DNA from: Chondrus crispus
Taxonomy: Eukaryota > Rhodophyta > Florideophyceae > Gigartinales > Gigartinaceae
Length of the DNA: 64,000 bases
Direction: 5' to 3'
Assembly (NCBI RefSeq): GCF_000350225.1
Contig: NW_005179322.1
Coordinates: forward strand, 1 to 64,000
The translations under genes were made by a program, and so were the position numbers. Of the stretch, positions 1-9,659 are shown piece by piece; the stretch's first letter is position 1; every line of letters starts with the position of its first letter. The notes below the pieces were generated by a model. That model did not search any database. It was not told where the DNA came from and saw only the letters and a program-made list of their open reading frames with translations.

Positions 1-23
1 ACGTATACGGCGCACCCCGTTAC

Positions 24-962
24 GTGCTAACCGATAACGGAACACAATTTGCCGCCAAGTTCTTCGACGCGGTGTGCGCCTTGCTGGGGGTGAGGCACTA
101 CCTGACTACCGCCTATCACCCTCAGACAAATGGGCAAACCGAACGGTTCAACCGCACCCTGGTGCAGCGCCTCCGACACTATGTCGAGGAGCATCAGAGG
201 GACTGGGACGAGTACATCCAGCCCCTGACCTTCGCGTATAACACGCAGGTCCACCGGTCAACCGAGACAACCCCGTTCGACCTGGTGCTGACGCGACCAC
301 CGGCCGGATTGGCACTGCCCGGTACTGTACCCCAGGACGCCGGATCCCACACGGAAGACCCGCGGACCCCGGTACAGTACAAGCGCGCGACGTTGCGGAA
401 GCTCCGGGATGCCCTCGAGCGCACGCGGGTGAAACTAACCGCGGCGCAGAGGAGGTACAAAGCCGACTTCGATAAGAAGGTGCGCTTCCGTCCGGTCATC
501 GCGGTGGGAGACTTTGTCTACGTGGACCGTCCACCGCGGCCGTTGACGAGCGCCGAGCGGGGAGACCTGCCAAGCGACGGAGGAGGACCCTCCGTCAAGC
601 TCTTACCGAAAACGGAAGGCCCGTTTCGGGTCCGATCCGCTACGGAGGCCACAGTGGTCGTCGACCAAGACGGGGTCTCGAACCGCGTGAGCATCGATCG
701 GGTAACCAAGATGCCGCGGGGACCCCACGACCCTACTGTGGCCGCACCGACGATGGACCCGCCGGCGGGAACACCCAAACCGCCAGCCGAGTACGTGGTG
801 GACCACTTGGTCGCCCACCGGGAGACCCGCAGCGGCGGCCAATACAAGGTCCGCTGGTATGGCTTTACCCCAGCGGACGATACCTGGGAACCCGCCGAAG
901 GCCTCCCGCAACCCTTCATCGACCGCTTCTGGCGCGCGCGGGCAACCGCGCGCCACCGCTAA
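24..962 (+). CDS. Gypsy pol C-terminus: integrase core end plus chromodomain
   Basis: The frame is open at the left edge, so this is the tail of a longer pol. The first residues include the integrase motif DNGTQFAAKF (second catalytic Asp) and, about 35 residues on, NGQTERFNRTL with the catalytic Glu. A GPF/Y-like module follows near residues 205-235 (GPFRVRSATEATVVVDQDG). The last 60 residues form a chromodomain (YVVDHLVAHRE, YKVRWYGF, DDTWEP), which in chromoviruses binds modified histones and steers integration. The closest relative in the window is the pol at 53949-58502, which has the same order of modules. It is fossil or virus-like material rather than a host gene. Confidence 0.9.
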   Translation: MLTDNGTQFAAKFFDAVCALLGVRHYLTTAYHPQTNGQTERFNRTLVQRLRHYVEEHQRDWDEYIQPLTFAYNTQVHRSTETTPFDLVLTRPPAGLALPGTVPQDAGSHTEDPRTPVQYKRATLRKLRDALERTRVKLTAAQRRYKADFDKKVRFRPVIAVGDFVYVDRPPRPLTSAERGDLPSDGGGPSVKLLPKTEGPFRVRSATEATVVVDQDGVSNRVSIDRVTKMPRGPHDPTVAAPTMDPPAGTPKPPAEYVVDHLVAHRETRSGGQYKVRWYGFTPADDTWEPAEGLPQPFIDRFWRARATARHR

Positions 963-1735
963 AACCGCACCGGACAGACCCGGCGCGGATGGAATGGACC
1001 CGTCGGCGGGGCGACCCGACGCGACGATGGCCAAGGAAACCCTCGAGCCCGGGTTAGCACACGGGAGACAAGACCGAACGGGGGGGGGGTACGGACGCGG
1101 AAATACTGTCAAGGCGAGCCCTCGTCGGCGGCTCAAGAGCGGGGTAAACCGCGACCGAACCGGTAGCAGAGCCAGGAACTGGGTGTGTGTGGCCCTCAGA
1201 GCACGGGCGGCGGTTTCAAATACGACCGATTTTGGGGACCGCCCAATCGGAGCTCGTCAATCCGCCGAGAAGCCACCCGCCGCAAGAAAAAAGCAGGCAG
1301 AAATTACTAAGGAAAAGGCCGATTTCCCCGCTGAGTGGCTGGTGGGGATGCACCCCGGGTGGCGCGGAGGGGGACGGGAACCCGCCCCCGCGACGACCCG
1401 CCACGAACACGACACCGTGCGGTCCCTCGCCCCGCGAACCGCGGTACACGCCGGCCCCTTCAAGACCGACCGGGCAGCTCGGGGAAAACCCGCCGTGGCA
1501 CCCCCGACCAGACCGCCGAGGCGATCCCACCTCAATGGACGACCCCAGGGGGACGTGCTACAGGCCGCCCATAACCGCTTACTCACTACCGCATGGCCCG
1601 CGGGCGACCGCGCGCAACATTGCCCCGTGCCGGATTAACCCGGCGCGGGAGGGCCCTGGACGGCAAGGAGGCGACTCCGGTCGCCGGCTTTTAATTAAGC
1701 CCAAAAGGGGGCTACGTTTTTCCTCCTAGAAGGGT
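963..1735 (+). other. 3' non-coding region of the left Gypsy element
   Basis: No convincing gene is present. The overlapping open frames here are GC-rich and lack recognisable domains. From 1187 the sequence matches the stretch that resumes on the far side of the nested Copia at 9288. Confidence 0.6.
1187..1600 (+). repeat. Dispersed repeat, copy 1 (pairs with 9288)
   Basis: It starts with GTGTGGCCCTCAG and shares with 9288-9560 a run of blocks in the same order: GGCGGCGGTTT, CGATTTTGGGGA, GGAGCTCGTCAA and CCACCCGCCGC. The GGAGCTCGTCAA block also recurs at about 61870 and 61945 in the right-hand Gypsy element, so it is a shared 3'-region motif of this Gypsy group. Confidence 0.7.
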
Positions 1736-3015
1736 GGGAAAAAATTGTGGCCCCCTCCCGTTAACGGCATTGTACTCCCCGGGTCTGCCCGCGTCCGGAG
1801 GTCCCAAGACGGAAAACCGACTTTGGGAAGGCACAGGCGGATTTGGAAACCGGAACTGTAAAAACGCTGTTTCTGCTCGTTTTTACAGTTTCTTTTCGTT
1901 TCCAAATCGCGCCTCCGCGGAAGGTGGCAACTGCAGGACTTACCGACCGGTTTTGGACGAACGACAGAGCCTACCGCCGCCGGGAGCTCCCCGGTGACCG
2001 CACGGACATGCTGGCGGTCACACACCCGGCTGTCTCGCGCGTGAAAGAGCGCCGTTTTTGGAAAAACGGCCAGCCCTCCGGGGCTGGGAAAAAACACTTC
2101 CGCGCGACCGGCTAGGCCTTGCCCGGCGCAAGCGGAACCCGCCTAACGACATTGGTTGGCCATTCCGTACGGTTTGGGTGACGCGGGCTGCTCCGCTGCC
2201 CTTGCAGACCCGAATTTCCGCCCGGTCCTTCACGAGGACACAGTACCGAAAAAAGGGCCACGTTTTTCCCTCTAGCAAATAGGGAAAAAATCGTGGCCCC
2301 ATTCCGAGAACGGATTCGTCCTCCTGAGGTCGTTGCCGACCCGGGGGTGTCAAAACATGGAAGACCCTATTTGGAAACCAGAACGGTTTCTATTCGTTTC
2401 CTGCAGTTTCTTCCAGTTTCCAAACCAGAGTCACTGGGAAGTGGTCTACCGAGCGGTTCTTGCCTACCTTTCGGGTGGTAGAGGCGCGTAGCCCACCAGG
2501 AGGGCGCGCGACGTTCCGTGACGGACTGTGCGGTGACGCCTCCGCAAATTTATGGAGGAAAACTAAGAGGAGATCTTGGAAAAACGGCCAGCCCTTTGGG
2601 GGTGAAGTCGAAAGTGGGGATTTCTCCCGCTGTTTACGCGCGGCTATACCCCTTGCATGAGGCGAAAACCGCCCCACGGGGGTAGCCGGCAAACCGTACG
2701 GCCATGGGCGAAGCAGGCCACCCTACAGTACGGTACTGGGGGTGACCCCCGGGACTGAGTTCTCTCTCAGTCGCCAGAGGGACTACTGTATGCAGTCAGG
2801 GGCGACAAGTTGCCCGCCATGAGGATGGGGGAAAATTGTAGCCCCCTCTCGAGGACGGCACCGCCCCCAAGGTACCACCCCGGGCATGTGGGTACCGGCG
2901 CCGTCAAACCGTCAAGGATAAACTCCCTGTGGGGAGCCCAGGAGTGGTGTGAACCGCAACCAAACGGGGTACATGTTGAAATAGTGAGCGCGCCCAAGGG
3001 GCCACCAAGAAGCCA
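1736..3015 (+). repeat. Imperfect tandem repeat, period about 546 bp
   Basis: Anchor sequences GGGAAAAAATTGTGGCCCC, GGGAAAAAATCGTGGCCCC and GGGGAAAATTGTAGCCCC begin near 1736, 2282 and 2828, so the spacing is about 546 bp twice. Each unit carries a GGAAAC..GTTTCC block. The first two also carry the block GGAAAAACGGCCAGCCCT. The third unit is cut off where the nested Copia region begins. Unit 1 holds a hairpin with 12-bp arms (AACTGTAAAAAC / GTTTTTACAGTT) at about 1853-1889. No gene is seen. Confidence 0.7.
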
Positions 3016-3080
3016 GCGCCTGTGGCTTAGTGGTTAACGAATTTTTGCGGCAGATTTTTCAGACCTCGATTTTAACATTA

Positions 3081-3094
3081 GGTTATGGGCCCAG
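3081..3094 (+). other. Primer-binding site of the Copia type (initiator Met tRNA, anticodon region)
   Basis: GGTTATGGGCCCAG is the complement of the anticodon stem-loop of eukaryotic initiator Met tRNA (CTGGGCCCATAACC, anticodon CAT). The same site follows the 5' LTR of Drosophila copia, which is primed by a half-tRNA. It is preceded by TTTTAACA and TTA, so the 5' LTR should end near 3077. Confidence 0.75.
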
Positions 3095-3139
3095 TTCAAC
3101 GTTATTTTTCCGCTGTGTGAGTGCTCGTTCTCAGTTTCT

Positions 3140-3235
3140 GCTGCCGTGTTCGTGTTTGTTTCTGCTGTCGTTCTCGTTTTGGTCTCCGCTGTCGTTCTCG
3201 TTTTGGTTTCTGCTGTCGTTTCCGCCGCCGTTTTC
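3140..3235 (+). repeat. CT-rich 24-bp tandem repeat in the Copia leader
   Basis: Two and a half units of about 24 bp, built on GTTCTCGTTTTGG and TCTGCTGTC, lie about 60-150 bp after the primer-binding site. The open frames across it are low-complexity and are not taken as genes. The leader continues without a recognisable gene to about 4170. Confidence 0.7.
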
Positions 3236-4171
3236 ATCGTCGCCGTCGTTTGTTTTGTTCTATCGCCGTCTACTTGCTGTCGTTATCATCTTGGTCGTTC
3301 GTCTCCGTCTACCTGCTGTCGTTTCAACTTGGTGGATCTTCTTCGTGTCTGTTGCAGCTTGGTCTTGGCAATCGTTGTGTGAGCTGTGGGTGTAGTCCCT
3401 AGTCGCTAACGTACCATATCAATCCAAGAAGACTGCCCTTCGATCACGCCGGTGATCGTCGTAGCTGCCGATACCCTCGCTCTTGGTGAAAGGCTTGTGC
3501 CATTGGAAATCTGACTTGAGCGAGGGTCCGACCAAGAATCGTCGAGAGACGAAACACTGATCCTCGGGGAGGATCACAGTGTACTGGTCTAGTCGATCCG
3601 CACTCTGCCTTCGGGAGGTGCGTCGGCGGTGTGGGTAACGCTCTCGGTATTAGCCCTATAGGTACGACTTCGGTCCCCTGGGTGAAGAGAATACGTGCCT
3701 AAACACTGAACCTCTCACTATACGTGTATAAGGTCGCGTACCTTGATTAAGTTCGCACGGAAGAGGGTGACCCTAGGCGTGATTGTGAACAAATCACACG
3801 AGTACGACGAAGGCAGTTTCATTCTTGTGTTGTGGGAAACCTCATTGGGGTAGTACCGTATCAAGTTTGGACAAGCCGATTTCGGTTGCAGGGACCGTTC
3901 GCGGTAGTGACCAAAAGTCCTGGTTCGTCTACAGGCAAAGTGTTGTGCTTACTCGTGGCACGTTTGATTTAGTTCACAGTCGAAAGACCCGCACTGGCCG
4001 ACATACAGGGGTAGCGCCCTAAGGCATTTTTAAGAAGAATACGCTTGTTCCACTCCGCTGGGAACAAGCACCAAGAACGTTTCCGAGTAATCGCTACAAA
4101 CTTCTTATACGGGTGGGCTTGCCATTGTGTTGACTATCGGTTAACGGCTTGGGATCCCGGAACAGAAGACC

Positions 4172-7100
4172 TTGTATACTCGAAGGATACATCCATTCGG
4201 CGAAATGGATGACCAAAGCTCTGGATCGGTCAGAATCGAGAAGCTGACCGCATCTAACTTTTACATCTGGAAGCAGAAAATCCAGCTACTGCTTGCTCTC
4301 CGAGATGTCGATCAATACGTTTTTGATGATATCCCGGAGAATGCGACCTCAGATGACCGGAGAGAATGGATGCGTGGTGACGCAAAAGCAAAGGCAGTCA
4401 TCGGACTCACGCTTTCTGATGACTACTTGCAACATGTGCGAGGGTGTAGCAGTGCGAAAGAGACATGGGAAGCAATTCTGAATGTGTTTGAGCGTCATAC
4501 TTTGCTCAACAAACTTGCCGCCCGTCGCGACTTTTACACTGTATCCATGCTCCCGTCCGAGAAAGTGCTCGTGTTCATCAATCGTGTGAAGCAACTTGCT
4601 GCCAGATTGCAGTCAATGAGTGTTGAGATTGACGATAAAGAAATTGCAATGGCTGTGTTGAATGGCTTGCCTCCACGATTCGATAACCTGATTGTTGCTC
4701 TTGACGCACTTGGCAATGAAGATAAAGTGTTTGGACTCGAGTTTGTGAAGAGTCGTCTGCTGCAAGAAGAGCAACGAGAAAGCATGAAGACCGCTTCTGC
4801 TTCATCACCACATGCACCTGCACTTGTCAATCGTATGCCTATTCGACGCGATATGAAATGTACGAATTGCAATAGACATGGGCATACTGCAGCGCGTTGC
4901 TGGGGCAAGGACGTGAATGGGCGCCGACCTGCACCGCCAGATGGGTTTCGGTCACGCAACACTGGCTTAAAGCCAAGTGCATTCGTTTCTCGAGATGACA
5001 ATTCTACTGCTGCCTTTGCGGAGAGTGACTTTACTTGCTTGCTTTCGACTTCCACTCCAGAAAAGAGGGCTGCAAACGCAAGGTCATGGCTTGTCGATTC
5101 CGGTTGCAGCGCTCACATTACGTTTGATCGCTCTTTGTTCGTTACGTATGAACAGATGCAATCTGGATCAGTCGAGATGGGCACGAAGGCCAGAGCTAAT
5201 GTCGCTGGTCGCGGCGAGGTAGAATTCATGTTGAACGTCAACGGTAGTCCACATCCTTGCAAATTGTCAAACGTTTTGCATGTCCCTGATTTCGGATACT
5301 CGCTACTGTCTGTTAGCCAAATGGTCTCAAAGGGTTTGCAAGTGTCATTTGAAAATGAAAAATGCCGCGTTACTGCAGGACCAACTGTAGTTGCCACAGA
5401 GAGTCAAGTTGGGGATTTGTACATACTTGACGTCATGAATGAAACCTTTTCTGCTCACGTAGTTACCCTGCAGACGCTACATGAACGCATGGCCCATGTT
5501 AATGTACGAGGCATCGCATCAATGATTCACAATAATGTGGTAAGTGGCATCAACGTTCGTCAAAGCGATGTCATCAGTGCAATGAATCCGAAGTCTGACA
5601 ATCACTCTCCCATTTGTCCTGCGTGTGTGTTTGGCAAAGCAACGCGATCAGTAATCCCAAAACAGCGATCATCGTCTCGATCACAGAACTGTCTTGACTT
5701 GGTACATTCTGACGTTTGCGGTCCGCTCGAAGTACAGTCCATTGGTGGTTCGAGATACTTCATTACATTTGTAGATGATCACTCGAACTGGGTAGTTGTG
5801 TACACGATGAGAAATAAATCTGAGGCGTTCGCAAAATACAAGTTGTATGAAAAGTTGGCTCAAACCCACACTGGTCGCAAAGTAAAGGTGCTTCGCACTG
5901 ATCGAGGGGGAGAGTACTTGTCGACGGAATTCAAGTCGCATTTAGATTTAAACGGTACGCAGCACCAACTCACAACGGCATACACCCCTGAACAAAACGG
6001 TGTTGCTGAACGTTTAAATCGAACTTTGATTGATCTTGTCCGCTCAATGCTTTCTCATAAACAGGTCAGTAAGCGATTCTGGGCCGAGGCTCTTGCCACT
6101 TCGGTATATGTACGTAATCGAGTTACTTCACGCGCTTTGCCCGTTAATACAACTCCGCACCACATTTGGATGAATTCTACTCCAAATGTTGGCCATTTGC
6201 GAGTATTTGGGTCAAAGTGTTGGTATACATTACCAAAATTAGAGCTCCGTAAGCTGGACTTGCGAGCGCGTGAAGCAATGTTTCTTGGGTACTCGCAATT
6301 CAGTAAGGCATACAAACTTTGGGACGGAGAGTTGAATAAAATTGTTGTGTCACGGGATGTCAAGTTTGATGAATCGACATGTGGTATGCATGACATTCCT
6401 GCACACGAAAGTGATTCAATCAACTCTGATGTTGACGTTGTACTGCTCGATGGCGACAATGGGAATACAGCTGATACCCCAAATACGGATGAGGTCGGTT
6501 CTGAAGAGGATGAAGTTTCGGAGGAGGTTCTTGAAAACGATGGTGCTCATTCTGTAAGTGAGAATGATGAAGATGAAGATGATGTACCAACTGCCGTCGA
6601 AACTCCGAATGTCACTCCTCCAACTCCGACTCCAGCTGTGCGAAGATCGTCTCGAGTCAGCAGACCTCCCGGATCATGGTGGAGGAGCAACTTTGCAGCT
6701 GCTCTTCTTTCACATGCGCATGTCGCTATTGAAGGTCCCGAGACTTTCAACCAGGCAACCAACGGTCCTAGAGCTGCATTTTGGCAGACCGGCATTGACA
6801 AAGAACTTGCCTCGCAGACTAAGAATCGGACTTGGAAACTTGTTCCTCGATCTGAGGCGTCAAACATCTTGACATCTCGATGGGTTTTCAATGTCAAGCA
6901 ACTGCCTGATGCAAATGGCAATATAGTTGAAAGTGCAAAAGCCAGACTTGTTGCTCGTGGATTCCAGCAAGTGCAAGGTCTTGACTATACTGAGACATAT
7001 GCCCCCGTCATAAAGTTTACCACTATTCGTCTACTTCTTGCCTTAGTTGCTCATTACGACCTTGAACTTCATCAGATGGATGTCGTGACTGCGTTTTTGA

Positions 7101-8314
7101 ACGGCGACTTGGATGAAGACATCTACATGGAGCAACCCGAAGGGTGCATTGACAAAAGCAAAAGTGACGACGTGTGCAAACTTTTGAAAGCACTTTACGG
7201 TCTTAAACAAGCACATCGTCAATGGCATGCCAAAGTGGATGATTTCTTAATTGGTGAATTGGGATTCGAGACTTCGCGTAGTGATCCTTGTCTCTACATT
7301 AAACGCATCGGTAACACTATCATGCTGATTGCACTTTATGTCGATGACTTGTTACTCGCCGGTAGTGATATCGATGCCATCAAATGGATGAAGGGGGAGC
7401 TTAATAAACGGTTTGAGATGAAAGACCTTGGTGAAGCAAAAGTCTGCATTGGTCTTGAAATTCAAAGGGATCGCACCGCCAAGACGTTGAGTCTCACTCA
7501 AACTAAGTATGCATCAAAAGTGCTTGAGCGTTTCGGAATGTCAACGTGTAACCCCTCTCCGACTCCAATGGAACAAGGTCACAGAACCACGATTTCAACC
7601 GAAAACGACTCCGAAACAAATGTACCGTATCGTGAGGCAGTGGGATCCCTGATGTACTTGATGGTTGGCACTCGTCCAGACTTGGCATATGCGATTGGAA
7701 AGCTTTCTCAACATTCTGCCAACCCATGTGAGTCACACTGGGCAGGTGTGAAACGGGTAATGCGATACGTGCAAGGGACTCGAAACTTAGGAATCGTGTT
7801 TGACAATAAATCTAAATCGCCGGAGTTGTTCGGCTTCAGTGATGCTGACTGGGCCGGTTGTTCAGACTCTCGCAAGTCGACCAGCGGATATGTTTTCAAG
7901 TTCTGCGGTGGAGCGATCAGTTGGAGTTCCCGGAAACAGACTGTGGTTGCAACTTCGACATGTGAAGCTGAGTACATTGCACTATGTGAAGCGTGTAAGG
8001 AGGCGACTTGGTTGCGTCAAGTGGTTGCTGATGTTCTTGGACTTGATTCTGATCCCACGATTGTGATGGGGTGTGACAATGCAGGGACTATTTCGTATGC
8101 CCAGAATGAATCGGTCAACCGTCGTAACAAACATGTTGATGTGAAATACCACTATGTACGAGATGCAATTAAGAGAAACGTCATTTCTTTGTCACATTGC
8201 CCGACCACTTCCATGCCTGCAGATATCCTGACGAAAGCACTTGGGCGAGTTCTGTTCCAGAAGTTTGTAGAACTTCTAGGGCTTGCAGTAGCTACTTCTG
8301 GTAAAAGCATGTGA
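4172..8314 (+). CDS. Copia gag-pol polyprotein, open throughout
   Basis: The 1380-residue frame has the Copia order gag-protease-integrase-RT-RNase H. Gag opens with a UBN2-type region after the likely start MDDQSSGSV (the Met at 4205 fits better than the one at 4172). A zinc knuckle CTNCNRHGHTAARC follows near residue 230. The protease shows WLVDSGCSAH near 308. The integrase shows CPACVFGKATR, HSDVCGPL, RTDRGGEY and NGVAERLNRTL. RT shows LVARGFQQVQG, MDVVTAFLNG and LYVDDLLLAG. RNase H shows FSDADWAGC and CEAEYIAL. An acidic linker (about residues 760-815) separates integrase and RT. It looks whole. The encoding is a single frame, as in many Copia elements. Confidence 0.95.
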   Translation: MYTRRIHPFGEMDDQSSGSVRIEKLTASNFYIWKQKIQLLLALRDVDQYVFDDIPENATSDDRREWMRGDAKAKAVIGLTLSDDYLQHVRGCSSAKETWEAILNVFERHTLLNKLAARRDFYTVSMLPSEKVLVFINRVKQLAARLQSMSVEIDDKEIAMAVLNGLPPRFDNLIVALDALGNEDKVFGLEFVKSRLLQEEQRESMKTASASSPHAPALVNRMPIRRDMKCTNCNRHGHTAARCWGKDVNGRRPAPPDGFRSRNTGLKPSAFVSRDDNSTAAFAESDFTCLLSTSTPEKRAANARSWLVDSGCSAHITFDRSLFVTYEQMQSGSVEMGTKARANVAGRGEVEFMLNVNGSPHPCKLSNVLHVPDFGYSLLSVSQMVSKGLQVSFENEKCRVTAGPTVVATESQVGDLYILDVMNETFSAHVVTLQTLHERMAHVNVRGIASMIHNNVVSGINVRQSDVISAMNPKSDNHSPICPACVFGKATRSVIPKQRSSSRSQNCLDLVHSDVCGPLEVQSIGGSRYFITFVDDHSNWVVVYTMRNKSEAFAKYKLYEKLAQTHTGRKVKVLRTDRGGEYLSTEFKSHLDLNGTQHQLTTAYTPEQNGVAERLNRTLIDLVRSMLSHKQVSKRFWAEALATSVYVRNRVTSRALPVNTTPHHIWMNSTPNVGHLRVFGSKCWYTLPKLELRKLDLRAREAMFLGYSQFSKAYKLWDGELNKIVVSRDVKFDESTCGMHDIPAHESDSINSDVDVVLLDGDNGNTADTPNTDEVGSEEDEVSEEVLENDGAHSVSENDEDEDDVPTAVETPNVTPPTPTPAVRRSSRVSRPPGSWWRSNFAAALLSHAHVAIEGPETFNQATNGPRAAFWQTGIDKELASQTKNRTWKLVPRSEASNILTSRWVFNVKQLPDANGNIVESAKARLVARGFQQVQGLDYTETYAPVIKFTTIRLLLALVAHYDLELHQMDVVTAFLNGDLDEDIYMEQPEGCIDKSKSDDVCKLLKALYGLKQAHRQWHAKVDDFLIGELGFETSRSDPCLYIKRIGNTIMLIALYVDDLLLAGSDIDAIKWMKGELNKRFEMKDLGEAKVCIGLEIQRDRTAKTLSLTQTKYASKVLERFGMSTCNPSPTPMEQGHRTTISTENDSETNVPYREAVGSLMYLMVGTRPDLAYAIGKLSQHSANPCESHWAGVKRVMRYVQGTRNLGIVFDNKSKSPELFGFSDADWAGCSDSRKSTSGYVFKFCGGAISWSSRKQTVVATSTCEAEYIALCEACKEATWLRQVVADVLGLDSDPTIVMGCDNAGTISYAQNESVNRRNKHVDVKYHYVRDAIKRNVISLSHCPTTSMPADILTKALGRVLFQKFVELLGLAVATSGKSM

Positions 8315-8316
8315 TC

Positions 8317-8325
8317 GAGGGGGAG
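8317..8325 (+). other. Polypurine tract of the Copia element
   Basis: GAGGGGGAG lies three bases after the stop codon and directly before TGTTG, the expected start of a Copia LTR. Confidence 0.75.
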
Positions 8326-9280
8326 TGTTGTAATTCTACGACCACATGCTGATATGCATGACACACGACGACAGGTATGACACGTGTAAAAGCAAAAACA
8401 CTCCGCGTGACGAGCTGAGCAAGTTTGATTTTCAACGTGTACACGTGTGATTTCTGGACACGGTTGCACTGTACAGTACTTCAGGAGCACGTTTAGTTTT
8501 CAACGTGTACACGTGTGAAATATGTACACGGTTGCGGTGTACAGTACAATCTGAGCATGTTTCATTTTCTTCGCCCGACACCTGTATGACCTGGACACAT
8601 GTCCTCATTACACTGTCAGACGCGTACAGTACGCTTGCAGTCTTACAGACAAAGTGTAGAACCTTGGTGGCGGGTGCCTGGCACGTGCCAAAGGTTTACA
8701 GCGTCCATGGAGTGCAGCACGGGTACAGCAGGACACAAAGATACCGTTGCGCGAGTTTTGAATTCGTAAGGCGAAATGTGCACTGTTGTAATTGACAGTG
8801 GACAGGACCTCACGAGAGATTCAGATTCATAAGGCAACGTGTGGGCTGTAAACAGTCCTTGCAGGATTGATTTGAATTCGTAAGGCAACGTGTGAGCTGT
8901 AAACGTGCCTTACGAATTTGTGCCACGCTGGATTTGGAATAGTAAGGGAATTTGTGCTTTGCTGTGCTTTGTTGTACTGCCTTACTAATTTCTCCGTCAT
9001 GACAGTGGTAATTCGTAAGGCGGTTTTCTGTTCTGTTTGTTGGGCCATCGCCAGTTTGGCTGAGTAGCAAGACGGGCACATGTGTTAGAGCCAATACATT
9101 TGTAGTATGTGTGTCGTAGTGTTTGGTAGTAGAGTTCTAGAAGATTGCAGAAGTGTATAAGTAGTGCCAGAAGTTGGCGACTCGAAGTAAATCGGTACCC
9201 AATCCTTCAACTTCACCCCATCAACCGTCCTTCGATTTCCCTTTGCCCCGCTGACCTTCCAGTAGTACAGACCCCGGATC
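8326..9280 (+). repeat. Probable 3' LTR of the Copia element (right end uncertain)
   Basis: It starts TGTTGTAATTC straight after the polypurine tract. It contains repeated ACACGTGT palindromes and TACAGTAC motifs, and ends before the dispersed repeat at 9288. GTATAAGTAG near 9157 could be the TATA box of the LTR promoter. I found no CA end that matches the bases before the primer-binding site, so the right limit is set by the neighbouring repeat. Confidence 0.5.
8417..8556 (+). repeat. 68-bp tandem repeat in the Copia 3' LTR
   Basis: Units begin GAGCAAGTTT at 8417 and GAGCACGTTT at 8485, with the start of a third at 8553. Each complete unit contains TTTTCAACGTGTACACGTGTGA and ends in a TGTACAGTAC block. 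A second, looser repeat (ATTCGTAAGGCAACGTGTG) occurs at about 8759, 8825 and 8876, followed by an inverted copy near 8910. Confidence 0.75.
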
Positions 9281-9287
9281 CGCGCAT

Positions 9288-9560
9288 GTGTGGCCCTCAG
9301 CGCCCGGGCGGCGGTTTAAAAAAAATACCGATTTTGGGGAGCACCCAATGGGAGCTCGTCAAAAAAGCAAAACGCCACCCGCCGCACGGAAAATTCAGGC
9401 ACGTTTTACTAAGAAAAACGCCGATTTTACGGCAAACCGTCGGTGGGGATGGGCACCTTGTGCTGCGCAGGGACGGGAAACTACCTCCGCAGCACCGCGC
9501 TGAACCCACCGCGAGGTCATCCACCGCGGCCCGCAGGGGTCGGCGGGGCACTGAGACCAA
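9288..9560 (+). repeat. Dispersed repeat, copy 2 (pairs with 1187)
   Basis: It begins GTGTGGCCCTCAG and follows copy 1 block by block. It marks the point where Gypsy-element sequence resumes right of the nested Copia. From 9560 to 9660 no feature is seen apart from the 3' end of the antisense ORF. Confidence 0.7.
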
Positions 9561-9659
9561 CAAGGACCATTCGGGGAGCTAGGAGAAGAAGAATGAGGAG
9601 ACTACTCTACCGTAAAGGAAGGGGGCTTCGGTTCGCTACCCTCACCGCCCCCGACGACC

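Larger units (their letters stand above)
3020..9280 (+). mobile_element. Ty1/Copia LTR retrotransposon nested in the left Gypsy element
   Basis: A single open gag-pol frame (4172-8314) lies between a Copia-type primer-binding site at 3081 and a polypurine tract at 8317. The sequence right of 8326 behaves as the 3' LTR. I could not find a matching 5' LTR left of 3081, so the outer limits are approximate. The element sits between a truncated 546-bp repeat on the left and a second copy of the 1187 repeat on the right. Its coding part looks whole, its ends do not. Confidence 0.7.

Noticed and set aside
3015-3100. tRNA-like A box (TGGCTTAGTGG) near 3023
   Set aside because: No B box at a suitable distance and no cloverleaf can be drawn; it lies just left of the Copia primer-binding site.
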